DNA of 33,184 nt. Origin: Roseburia sp. GTDB taxonomy: Bacteria > Bacillota > Clostridia > Lachnospirales > Lachnospiraceae. Positions 23,492-30,627 of the stretch are shown piece after piece. How positions within the stretch are numbered: position 1 is the stretch's first letter; every line of letters begins with the position of its first letter. The stretch covers positions 1 to 33,184 of the forward strand of contig JAHZFL010000021.1 of assembly GCA_019421345.1 (NCBI GenBank), read 5' to 3'. Below the pieces are notes generated by a model. That model did no database searches, was not told where the DNA came from, and saw nothing but the letters and a program-made list of their open reading frames with translations. Both the position numbers and the translations under genes were made by a program.

Positions 23492-24398
23492 TATTCCGGA
23501 TAAATATCAGGATCTGACTCCGGCTCCGCAGTTGGATAAGAAGACGTTGAATAAGATGGTATGGCTGTCCTGTTTCTTACAGGCGTCTTTCAACTATGAG
23601 AGAATGCAGGCATGTGGCTGGTTGTGGTCAATGCTTCCGGGACTTCAGAAGATACATACCAACAAGGAAGACCTTAAGGCTTCTATGGCACACAACCTTG
23701 ATTTCTTAAATACACACCCGTTCCTTGTAACATTTGTAATGGGTATTGTGCTCTCTCTGGAGCAGAACAAGGCAGATATTGCAACGATTCGTTCCGTGCG
23801 TATTTCCGCAGCAGGACCTCTTGGCGGTATCGGTGATGCGCTTTTCTGGCTGACACTGGTTCCGATCACGGCAGGTCTGACGGCGAATATGGCAATGGAA
23901 GGTCAGATCGCAGGTGCGATCCTGTTCCTGCTGATCTTTAACGTGGCGCAGTTTGTCATCCGTTTTGCCCTGATGTACTGGTCCTATGGACTTGGTACAA
24001 AGGCGGTAACGCTTTTAACCTCGAGTGCGAAGGAGTTTACGCGTGCAGCAAGTATCCTCGGTATCTTCGTAGTAGGTGGTTTGATCGCAAACTATGGTAA
24101 CACATCTTTGCGTATCATTGCAGGAGAGACACAGATCAACATTCAGGGACTGTTAGACGGCGTATTGCCGAAACTGATCCCGCTGCTGATCACACTTGGA
24201 ATCTATGTATTGATTAAAAAAGGCTGGACTCCGGTTAACTGTATCCTTTTGATCCTTGTGGTAGGTATCTTCGGATGTGCATTCGGTATCTGGACAGGTG
24301 ATTCCAAGGCTATGGATGCAGAAGGCAACACGATTCCGGGCGGATATAAACCGCTTGTGGAATGGTATCAGATTCCACCGGAAGAACCTGCAGAGTAG
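23481..24398 (+). CDS. PTS IID component, mannose family (AgaD-like)
   Basis: Second membrane component of the permease, 305 residues. It has the family motifs NYERMQACGWLWSMLP near the N terminus and ISAAGPLGGIGDALFW in the middle, with C-terminal helices. The ATG at 23481 is preceded by AGGAGGTGA; a GTG at 23472 would add three residues. It overlaps the end of IIC by 11 nt. A terminator-like hairpin follows before the next gene. Confidence 0.94.
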   Translation: MAYNIPDKYQDLTPAPQLDKKTLNKMVWLSCFLQASFNYERMQACGWLWSMLPGLQKIHTNKEDLKASMAHNLDFLNTHPFLVTFVMGIVLSLEQNKADIATIRSVRISAAGPLGGIGDALFWLTLVPITAGLTANMAMEGQIAGAILFLLIFNVAQFVIRFALMYWSYGLGTKAVTLLTSSAKEFTRAASILGIFVVGGLIANYGNTSLRIIAGETQINIQGLLDGVLPKLIPLLITLGIYVLIKKGWTPVNCILLILVVGIFGCAFGIWTGDSKAMDAEGNTIPGGYKPLVEWYQIPPEEPAE

Positions 24399-24446
24399 GG
24401 AAGGATTATTTGGGAAATACAAATGCGGTTATGCATTTGCTATAAG

Positions 24447-24486
24447 TAAGGGGAGGGATTTTAATCCCCCCCTTACGTTATTTTTT
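24447..24486 (+). terminator. Terminator-like hairpin after IID (possible attenuator)
   Basis: TAAGGGGAGGGATT (24447-24460) pairs with AATCCCCCCCTTA (24463-24475) with one bulge, then CG and TTATTTTTT. A smaller hairpin CAAATGC/GCATTTG (24420-24439) precedes it. As operon genes continue downstream, partial termination is likely. Confidence 0.65.
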
Positions 24487-24506
24487 GGAAGAAATCAGGT
24501 GGCGGT

Positions 24507-25157
24507 TTGAATACAATAACAATTTTTATTATAGTAGCTGCCGCTGTTGGATATTTTATCTTTCAGGGCGTAAAAGGTTTTCAGCTACGCACCATGAATA
24601 TGGGGCTGAAAAATAAGGACAGTATTCTCGTAGAGAAAACGGCGGACATGCAGGTGACAAGAAAGCTGCTTGGGGATTATGCCTGTGATCTCTATAAATT
24701 GAGAGTTTATTATGTGACAAAGGACACGGACAAGTTTGAGGAGATGCTCCGGCATATGCTGGGAGCAGAATACCCGCGTTCGGATGATAAGAAAAGTTTT
24801 TTGGAAACTTATTTCCATACGTTCCTCATCAAGGGAAATCGGAAATATGCAGACTGGATATTGGAAGAAATTAAAAAGACAGGTGACGAAGCATTTATTC
24901 ATTATAATGAAAATGCATATGCGGTCATGCTTGAGGGCAGAAATGATCTGATTGGAGAAATGGAGGATGATGTAAATTCCAAGCGTTACTACGGATTTGC
25001 ATTGGGAACAATTTTGTTTCTGATCTCCAAGCAGTTTTCCAATTTAGGGGATCAAAAGAATGCACTTGTATATATGCAGAGTGCGAAGGCATGCTTTCAT
25101 CCCAAGGCTGTCTATATGCCCGTTGTCGAGCAATATTTAAGAGACAACGACGCATAA
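24507..25157 (+). CDS. Unrecognised membrane-anchored protein in the aga PTS operon
   Basis: A 216-residue protein of unknown family. One N-terminal membrane helix (about 4-22) is followed by Lys/Arg residues, which by the positive-inside rule places the rest in the cytoplasm. That part is alpha-helical in character with Tyr/Leu patterns suggesting repeat-like helices (DYACDLYKLRVYYV, LISKQFSNLGDQKNALVYMQ), but no TPR consensus is certain. The start is TTG 24507 with AGGTGGCGG just upstream; no in-frame ATG gives a better N terminus. It lies between IID and IIA genes, a position that suggests an accessory role for the PTS. Confidence 0.7.
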   Translation: MNTITIFIIVAAAVGYFIFQGVKGFQLRTMNMGLKNKDSILVEKTADMQVTRKLLGDYACDLYKLRVYYVTKDTDKFEEMLRHMLGAEYPRSDDKKSFLETYFHTFLIKGNRKYADWILEEIKKTGDEAFIHYNENAYAVMLEGRNDLIGEMEDDVNSKRYYGFALGTILFLISKQFSNLGDQKNALVYMQSAKACFHPKAVYMPVVEQYLRDNDA

Positions 25158-25179
25158 TAGCAATAAGAAATAAAATGAC

Positions 25180-25195
25180 GTCTGCATTTGCAGAC
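25180..25195. repeat. Perfect hairpin before the IIA gene
   Basis: GTCTGCATTTGCAGAC, a perfect 7-bp stem with 2-nt nominal loop, 26 nt before the IIA start codon. TCTGCATTTGCA is shared with 31543-31554 in the aldolase control region. Confidence 0.6.
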
Positions 25196-25221
25196 ATCAA
25201 ACAGAAGGAATGGAGAGTACT

Positions 25222-25650
25222 ATGATAGGATTAATCGTTACAGGACATGCAAATTTTGGTTCAGGTATTACAAGCTCCGTAAATCTGATTGCAGGAGAGC
25301 AGGAAGCATATCGTTATGTGGATTTTTTGCCGACCTACGGCATGGAGGAGCTGTCAGCAGAGCTCACAAAGGCGATGGATGAGTTAAAGGATTGCGAGAG
25401 CATCCTGATCTTTACCGATTTGATGGGCGGAACGCCGTTTAATGTTTCGGCGCAGCTTACACATGGAAAAGAGAATATCCGCATTATTGCCGGAACGAAT
25501 CTGCCGATGCTCGTAGAAATTGTGATGGCGCGCAAATTCGAGGAGGATGTGGACGCGTTAGTCGAGACTGCGCTTGAGACGGGAAAAGAGCAGGTGACAA
25601 AATACGAATTTAAACAGGTAGTGCAGCAGGAGTCAGAGGATGGCATCTAG
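25222..25650 (+). CDS. PTS IIA component, mannose family (AgaF-like)
   Basis: Cytoplasmic phosphocarrier that takes phosphate from HPr. The 142-residue protein has the phosphorylated His9 in MIGLIVTGHANFGSG and the FTDLMGGTPFN loop typical of mannose-family IIA. I choose ATG 25222 because GGAGAG lies about 5 nt upstream; an in-frame ATG at 25210 would add four residues. It completes the four-part PTS and is followed by agaS. Confidence 0.94.
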   Translation: MIGLIVTGHANFGSGITSSVNLIAGEQEAYRYVDFLPTYGMEELSAELTKAMDELKDCESILIFTDLMGGTPFNVSAQLTHGKENIRIIAGTNLPMLVEIVMARKFEEDVDALVETALETGKEQVTKYEFKQVVQQESEDGI

Positions 25651-25718
25651 GTAACAACAAATATCTGTACCATATAAAAACTGCCGGGAAGACCCGGTAT
25701 GAAAGGAGACGTATTAAA

Positions 25719-26900
25719 ATGAGTACAATTTTCGGTATCACAGAGGAGAAGATGAAAGAAACCACGGCAACCTTTACGCTGTCGGAGATTTATCAGCAGC
25801 CAGCAACATGGGAAAAGACCTGCCGCCAGATCAAGGAGCACAAGGACGAGCTGCAGAAGTTTATCGATCAGGTGATCAAATGTGAGGATTTTGATGTGAT
25901 CCTGACCGGAGCAGGAACAAGTGAGTTTGTTGGAAATGCATTATTTGCACATTTATCACAGCTGTTGGACCACAAGGTAAAGTCCTATGGAACAACGGAT
26001 ATTGTGGCTACGCCGGAGGCATATTTATCGCGCACGAAGCCGACGCTTTTGATCAGCTTCGGCCGTTCCGGAAATTCACCAGAGTCTGTGGGTGCGGTAG
26101 ATGCGGCGGAGAGCGTATGTGACAACGTATACCATCTTTTTGTAACCTGTAATAAGGACGGCGCTCTTTCCAAGCGTGCAGCAGAGACACAGAACTGCTA
26201 TGCGATCAATCTGACGGACGAGACGCATGACCAGAGCTTTGCAATGACCTCCAGCTACTCCAATATGTATCTTGCAACCTATCTCTGCTTCCACTTGAAC
26301 GAGCTTCCCGAGGTATTTACAAAGGTGCAGGCAATCGCAGAGGCGGGACAGAGCTTCCTTGACAAGGGTTATGGTGTTGCACAGGATATTGTGGATTCCT
26401 ATGATTTTAAGCGTATCGTGTATCTTGGAAGCAATACGTTAAAGGGAACCTCGCAGGAATCTGCGCTTAAGATGCTTGAGCTGACAGCGGGACGTGTTGT
26501 GACCATGTACGATACACCAATGGGCTTCCGTCACGGACCGAAGTCGATCGTGGATGATACGACACTTACGGTTGTATATTTAAGTGATGACGCTTACACA
26601 AGACAATATGAGATCGATCTGCTCAAGGAGATGAGCGGACAGCGCAAGGGCAATAAGATCGTAGCTGTTATGAGCAAGGAGGACGAGACGGTCAAAGCGC
26701 TCGTAGATCATACGGTTGTGTTTGGACTGAAGGAGGATTATGAGAATATCCTGCTTGGTCTTGATTATATTATGTTTGCACAGACACTGGCAGTATTAAA
26801 GTCTCTGTCGCTTCAGATCACACCGGACAATCCATGTCCGACAGGCGAGGTAAATCGTGTGGTGAAGGGTGTTACACTTTATCCATATACAAGAAAATAA
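25719..26900 (+). CDS. agaS: AgaS: galactosamine-6-phosphate deaminase/isomerase (SIS domains)
   Basis: Converts galactosamine-6-phosphate to tagatose-6-phosphate and ammonia, by family. The 393-residue protein has two SIS domains: the first around 55-200 (LTGAGTSEFVG, ISFGRSGNSPESV), the second around 215-365 (YLGSNTLKGTSQESALKMLELT). MGFRHGPKSIVDD marks the active-site region shared with AgaS. GAAAGGAGACGT precedes the ATG. Its length matches AgaS rather than the longer GlmS. Location next to PTS genes and upstream of aldolase genes supports the call. Confidence 0.92.
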   Translation: MSTIFGITEEKMKETTATFTLSEIYQQPATWEKTCRQIKEHKDELQKFIDQVIKCEDFDVILTGAGTSEFVGNALFAHLSQLLDHKVKSYGTTDIVATPEAYLSRTKPTLLISFGRSGNSPESVGAVDAAESVCDNVYHLFVTCNKDGALSKRAAETQNCYAINLTDETHDQSFAMTSSYSNMYLATYLCFHLNELPEVFTKVQAIAEAGQSFLDKGYGVAQDIVDSYDFKRIVYLGSNTLKGTSQESALKMLELTAGRVVTMYDTPMGFRHGPKSIVDDTTLTVVYLSDDAYTRQYEIDLLKEMSGQRKGNKIVAVMSKEDETVKALVDHTVVFGLKEDYENILLGLDYIMFAQTLAVLKSLSLQITPDNPCPTGEVNRVVKGVTLYPYTRK

Positions 26901-26969
26901 GACAGACGGAAGGAATGTGGTCTGCCGTTTGGCAGATCATGTTCTGATTAAGAAGGAGAATTTTTAAGT

Positions 26970-27251
26970 ATGAATTGGGATGTGATTCTATGGACATGCG
27001 TGACAGTCGGCGTGCTCATTGGTCTCTGCGGGATTGTTTTGGGCATTATATCCTCGCGGAATATGAAAAGAAACAGAGAGGCGATGCAGGAACTGCAAAA
27101 TAATATCAAGGTCGGAGCGAAAATTATGTTTGCGGGCGGTATCTACGGAAAAATTGTAAAGATTAAAAATGATGTGATTGACGTTGAGGTAAGTAAGAGC
27201 AGTGTGATTTCTATTTCTCGCTACAGTATTCAGAATGTGATCAAGGATTGA
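26970..27251 (+). CDS. YajC-like membrane protein in the aga operon
   Basis: A 93-residue YajC-family protein: one N-terminal membrane helix (about 6-27), a basic patch (SSRNMKRNRE), then a small beta domain (NNIKVGAKIMFAGGIYGKIVKIKNDVIDVEVSKSS is the region). YajC normally associates with SecDF. Here it is the last gene of a sugar PTS operon, as also seen in some streptococcal PTS/hyaluronate operons, so it is probably a dedicated paralogue. AGAAGGAGAATTTTT precedes the ATG. A stem-loop (26918-26939) lies in the gap after agaS. Confidence 0.85.
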   Translation: MNWDVILWTCVTVGVLIGLCGIVLGIISSRNMKRNREAMQELQNNIKVGAKIMFAGGIYGKIVKIKNDVIDVEVSKSSVISISRYSIQNVIKD

Positions 27252-27252
27252 T

Positions 27253-27275
27253 CGTGCCGGAGGATTTCCGGCACG
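27253..27275. terminator. Hairpin between convergent yajC-like and araC-like genes
   Basis: CGTGCCGGA (27253-27261) pairs with TCCGGCACG (27267-27275). No T-run follows on either strand, so it is a weak or bidirectional terminator candidate. Confidence 0.5.
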
Positions 27276-27285
27276 CATCATTCGA

Positions 27286-28494
27286 CTAAAGTACGCTTTG
27301 CTGTGGGCTTTCGTTTTTTGCCGCTTTGCGGGCGTAAGCGCTTGGTGTTATATTGAAATATTTTTTGAAAAGACGCGAGAAGTAATGGATGGAGCTAAAG
27401 CCCAGCTTATAGGCAATCTCGCTGATCGTATATTGGTTTTCCCGAATGAGCTCCTTGCTTTTTTGCAGCTTCATATTCAGCAGATAGTTCTTGGGAGACG
27501 TGTTTAGATGCGTCTTAAACAGCGTCTGAAGCGTGGAACGGGAAATATAAAATTCATGGCAGATTTCTTCCATTGTTACCTGCTCGGTGAGATGCTCATT
27601 CATATAGACAAGTATTTCCGACAGCAGATCATTCTGGGCAGCCTTATTATCGGACAGCAGCGTTTTATGATTTCTTGTCTCATAGAACTGCATGAGCAGC
27701 AAGAGCACTTCTTGCAGATAGCACAGCATCAGCGTGCGGGTATAGTATGAGTGCTCCGGGCTTTCGATCAGAAGCTTCCAGAGAATTTGCTGCATCTCGC
27801 TGGTACAATGAAAAATGTGATCGAGAATATATAAATGGTTTTTCTGGCATACGTCAAAGACAACTGTAAGATAAGAGCAGCCAGCGGTCAGATGAATATC
27901 TGCATCATCGGCGTGGTAAATGATCAGATCGTGTGCATAGAGTGAATGCGTCCCGGAGGAGAGCGTTATGGTAAGCGAACCCTCATACACATAGATCAGC
28001 TCATAAAATTTATGAGGCGCCTTGATGAGACGACAGGCATCTGTCTGTCCGGTAAACCAGCAGTCTAAAATCTGCCGCAGATAAAACGGAACAGATACGG
28101 GCTGATAGGTGTAGGGGGACGGAAGCTCCTCAGTAAAGGACAGCAGGCAGGAGGCCTCCATGTGTTCTGCAAAAGCTTTTGGGAGGAACAGCCGCCACGC
28201 CAAAGGAGCGGAAAGCGGTATAAGATTAAAACGCGTCCCGGCGGCAAGCTTTACATGATGCCGGAGCGGGAAGGTTTGAAGGTCTGTAATGTCATCGGCG
28301 GCAGCAACGAGCAGAAGCGCCAGTCCGGGTGGACATTCGATATGGACTTCGCAGGGAAAATTCAGTAAATTATCGATTTTTCGGGAGGCAGCAGAAATTT
28401 CATGACAAATAAAACCGGATTTCTGCAGATGCAGCGGTTTGTCATAGCAGACGCCAAAGGATTCCAGTGAATCAGTGGATGATTGGTTGATCAT
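27286..28494 (-). CDS. AraC-family transcriptional regulator
   Basis: A 402-residue regulator. The C-terminal 100 residues form the two helix-turn-helix DNA-binding domain (MEEICHEFYISRSTLQTLFK, ISEIAYKLGFSSIHYFSRLFKKYFNITPSAY). The middle part (about 150-240) is a cupin-like ligand-binding domain, and the N-terminal 130 residues are unassigned. It has its own promoter and AAAGGAGCACAAAC before the ATG. It is convergent with the PTS operon and divergent from nagA, so it is the likely local regulator of amino sugar genes; target and effector are inferred. Confidence 0.92.
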   Translation of the reverse strand: MINQSSTDSLESFGVCYDKPLHLQKSGFICHEISAASRKIDNLLNFPCEVHIECPPGLALLLVAAADDITDLQTFPLRHHVKLAAGTRFNLIPLSAPLAWRLFLPKAFAEHMEASCLLSFTEELPSPYTYQPVSVPFYLRQILDCWFTGQTDACRLIKAPHKFYELIYVYEGSLTITLSSGTHSLYAHDLIIYHADDADIHLTAGCSYLTVVFDVCQKNHLYILDHIFHCTSEMQQILWKLLIESPEHSYYTRTLMLCYLQEVLLLLMQFYETRNHKTLLSDNKAAQNDLLSEILVYMNEHLTEQVTMEEICHEFYISRSTLQTLFKTHLNTSPKNYLLNMKLQKSKELIRENQYTISEIAYKLGFSSIHYFSRLFKKYFNITPSAYARKAAKNESPQQSVL

Positions 28495-28510
28495 GTTTGT
28501 GCTCCTTTAC

Positions 28511-28526
28511 TACAAATCGATTTGTA
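28511..28526. promoter_or_regulatory. Perfect 16-bp palindrome in the araC-nagA control region
   Basis: TACAAATCGATTTGTA reads the same on both strands. It lies 9 nt downstream of the araC-like gene's -10 box, at its probable transcription start, and upstream of nagA. It is a good operator candidate. Confidence 0.65.
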
Positions 28527-28535
28527 CTTTTTAAA

Positions 28536-28564
28536 ATTATAGTATATGTTTTGACTAAAATCAA
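28536..28564 (-). promoter_or_regulatory. Promoter of the AraC-family regulator
   Basis: On the minus strand TTGATT (28564-28559), a 17-nt spacer and a consensus TATAAT (28541-28536) form a strong sigma-A promoter about 40 nt before the start codon. Confidence 0.75.
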
Positions 28565-28605
28565 GACAGGGAAATGACATACCTAGGAAGATAGGAGGAG
28601 AGAGA

Positions 28606-29751
28606 ATGATTATTCAGAGTAAAAAGGTTTGGCTTGCCGATCAGTTTGTGGAGGCACAGATTGAGGTAAACGACGGGAAAATTGTTGGTATTTATGCATA
28701 TGGAACGCATCCGGCGGATGTTGATTATGGGATGAACCGTATACTTCCGGGATTTATTGATGTACATTGCCATGGCGCTTACGGCTTTGATACAAATGAT
28801 GCGAAGGAGGACGGTTTGCGCTATTGGGTGCGCAATGTGGTAGACGAGGGAGTTACATCGCTGCTTCCAACGACGATCACCCAGAGCGAGGAGGTGCTGA
28901 CCAATGCGCTGAAGAATGTGGCAAAGGTAGTTGCTGATGGCTACGAGGGTGCAGAAATCGTGGGAATCCATTTTGAGGGACCGTATCTTGACATGACCTA
29001 TAAGGGAGCACAGCCGCATCAGTACATTGTAAAACCGACAGTTGAGCAGTTTCAGAAGTATCAGGAGGCGGCGAACGGTCTCATCAAATATATTACGATG
29101 GCAACAGAGACGGATGAGGATTTTGCATTAACTCGCTATTGTGCAGAGCACGGAATCGTCGTGAGCATCGGGCATTCGGCGTCTACGATCGAGGAGGCTG
29201 TGCTGGCGTTCGGACATGGCGCGCGTTCCATGACACATGTATACAATGGCATGACGCCGTTTAATCATCGTGCGAATGGTCTGGTGGGAGCGGCATATAC
29301 GATCAAGAGTATGTACGGAGAAATTATCTGTGACGGAAACCACTCCACCCCGGCGGCGCTCCATCAATTTTTTGAGGCGAAGGGACCGCATTATGCCATG
29401 ATGGTCAGCGATGCACTGATGGCGAAGGGGTCTCCGGTCGGTACGAAATTTCTTTTTGGAGGAAATGAGATTGAAATTTATCCGGACGGAAGTGCGCATT
29501 TAACAGATACAAAGGGGCTCGCAGGCTCTACGCTCCGTTTGAATGAGGGACTGCGCATTTTGATCGAGGAAGCGCTCGTTCCGGTCGAGACGGCGATCAA
29601 TTCCTGCACGAAGAACCCGGCGGCGTGCCTGCATATGGAGGAGCGCAAGGGCTCAATCAAGGTGGGCTTAGATGCCGATTTGGTTGTTCTTGACCGTGAT
29701 TATAAGGTACTTGAGACCTACTGTCTGGGGAAAGCAATGCTGGCGCAGTAA
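28606..29751 (+). CDS. nagA: N-acetylhexosamine-6-phosphate deacetylase (NagA/AgaA)
   Basis: Removes the acetyl group from GlcNAc-6-P or GalNAc-6-P. The 381-residue protein has the amidohydrolase-type active site: H54-C-H56-G, HFEGP (122-126, metal-binding Glu124), GHSAS, THVYNGM and the catalytic Asp269 in VSDALMAKG. The family call is secure, but GlcNAc versus GalNAc preference is not visible. The surrounding AgaS, tagatose-bisphosphate aldolase and PTS genes favour GalNAc-6-P (agaA role). AGGAGGAGAGAGA precedes the ATG. Confidence 0.93.
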   Translation: MIIQSKKVWLADQFVEAQIEVNDGKIVGIYAYGTHPADVDYGMNRILPGFIDVHCHGAYGFDTNDAKEDGLRYWVRNVVDEGVTSLLPTTITQSEEVLTNALKNVAKVVADGYEGAEIVGIHFEGPYLDMTYKGAQPHQYIVKPTVEQFQKYQEAANGLIKYITMATETDEDFALTRYCAEHGIVVSIGHSASTIEEAVLAFGHGARSMTHVYNGMTPFNHRANGLVGAAYTIKSMYGEIICDGNHSTPAALHQFFEAKGPHYAMMVSDALMAKGSPVGTKFLFGGNEIEIYPDGSAHLTDTKGLAGSTLRLNEGLRILIEEALVPVETAINSCTKNPAACLHMEERKGSIKVGLDADLVVLDRDYKVLETYCLGKAMLAQ

Positions 29752-29762
29752 GAGGATAAAAT

Positions 29763-30305
29763 ATGGCGAAGAAGAAATCACAACCGGTGGAGAAAATCCG
29801 GCTTTCGGGAAGAAATATTTATACAGATAAAAAGGGACGCGTCATTTTTTATGACAGGATCACCAAGAAGGGCTATCTGGTAGATAAGCAGAGAGAAAAT
29901 GCAGCGCAGTTTTTTAAGAATCGTTTTGTCGTGCTTTTATTTGCGGCGATCCTGTTCGGTGGAACCTTTATGACGTGGCTGCAGGCAGCGATTGCATGGG
30001 CGGTCATGATGGTTGTTGCGGAAATTTCCTTCCGTTTTGGCTTTCTAAAGAAGCTAGAGCCTGTTACGGATATTGATTTTGAGCGGAGTGTCTCTGCACT
30101 GCAATACATTGTGGAGAATAAAGGAAAAGGGAAGATCATCGCGCTGATCATCCTTTATCTGCTTTTGGCAGTGCTTGTTATGCTCAATGCATATGTAGAG
30201 AAATATTCGGTGGGATTGTTTGTATTCAGCGGCGGAATCGCACTCGTAGGCGTTTACTTTGCAGTGCTTCATATTATTGCTCTTGTGAAAATAAAAGATG
30301 CCTAA
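29763..30305 (+). CDS. Four-helix membrane protein downstream of nagA
   Basis: A 180-residue protein I do not recognise. A basic, polar N-terminal segment of about 50 residues (KKKSQPVEKIRLSGRN, YTDKKGRVIFYDRITKKGY) precedes two helices (about 53-92), a soluble loop (93-122) and two more helices (about 123-143 and 148-172). It starts 11 nt after the nagA stop and ends before a strong terminator, so it is co-transcribed with nagA. No catalytic motif is evident. Confidence 0.65.
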   Translation: MAKKKSQPVEKIRLSGRNIYTDKKGRVIFYDRITKKGYLVDKQRENAAQFFKNRFVVLLFAAILFGGTFMTWLQAAIAWAVMMVVAEISFRFGFLKKLEPVTDIDFERSVSALQYIVENKGKGKIIALIILYLLLAVLVMLNAYVEKYSVGLFVFSGGIALVGVYFAVLHIIALVKIKDA

Positions 30306-30326
30306 AGCAGAGCAAATTTTTCAAGT

Positions 30327-30375
30327 AAAAAAGGATTCATCCAAAGCAATAAGCCTTGGATGAATCCTTTTTTGA
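30327..30375 (+). terminator. Rho-independent terminator of the nagA unit
   Basis: An 18-bp perfect stem: AAAAAAGGATTCATCCAA (30327-30344) pairs with TTGGATGAATCCTTTTTT (30356-30373). Its A-run and T-run make it usable from both directions. Confidence 0.93.
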
Positions 30376-30399
30376 TATAAGAAATTGCTGCGTAATCAT

Positions 30400-30463
30400 G
30401 CGGCAAACGTGTGCTTCCGTTACAGTTTATTACAACAAGAGAGTATGCGAAGCACACTTTTGT
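30400..30463. repeat. Dispersed hairpin repeat family 1, copy B
   Basis: Same 64-nt unit as 2941-3004 with seven differences and no gaps. Its terminal inverted repeat is nearly perfect (GTGTGCTT/AAGCACAC core). It lies directly next to a family 2 repeat, making a composite block. Confidence 0.75.
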
Positions 30464-30466
30464 TGC

Positions 30467-30528
30467 TTTATAAGAAACTTCGTTTCCTATAAAAGCAAAC
30501 CCCTCCGGGGGAACGCACTGAGGCGGAA
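30467..30528. repeat. Dispersed repeat family 2, copy B
   Basis: It starts with an imperfect hairpin (TTTATAAGAAAC-TTC-GTTTCCTATAAA) and continues with the 33-nt block at 30496-30528, which has two differences from 11680-11712. Both copies lie just downstream of operon terminators. Confidence 0.75.
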
Positions 30529-30627
30529 AATCTCGCTTGCGAGATTTTTTGTTACTTGATAGGAAACGTAATACCTGTCATTTTCTATAAGGCTTTTCGT
30601 TTCCCGACGATTATAAATGCTGTAAGG

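Larger units (their letters stand above)
30306..30627. other. Gene-free repeat block between converging transcripts
   Basis: This 322-nt stretch separates the nagA unit from the oppositely oriented kbaY. It contains the nagA-unit terminator (30327-30373), family 1 repeat copy B (30400-30463), family 2 repeat copy B (30467-30528) and a perfect hairpin AAAATCTCGC-TT-GCGAGATTTT (30527-30548) followed by T. I see no gene in it. Confidence 0.8.
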
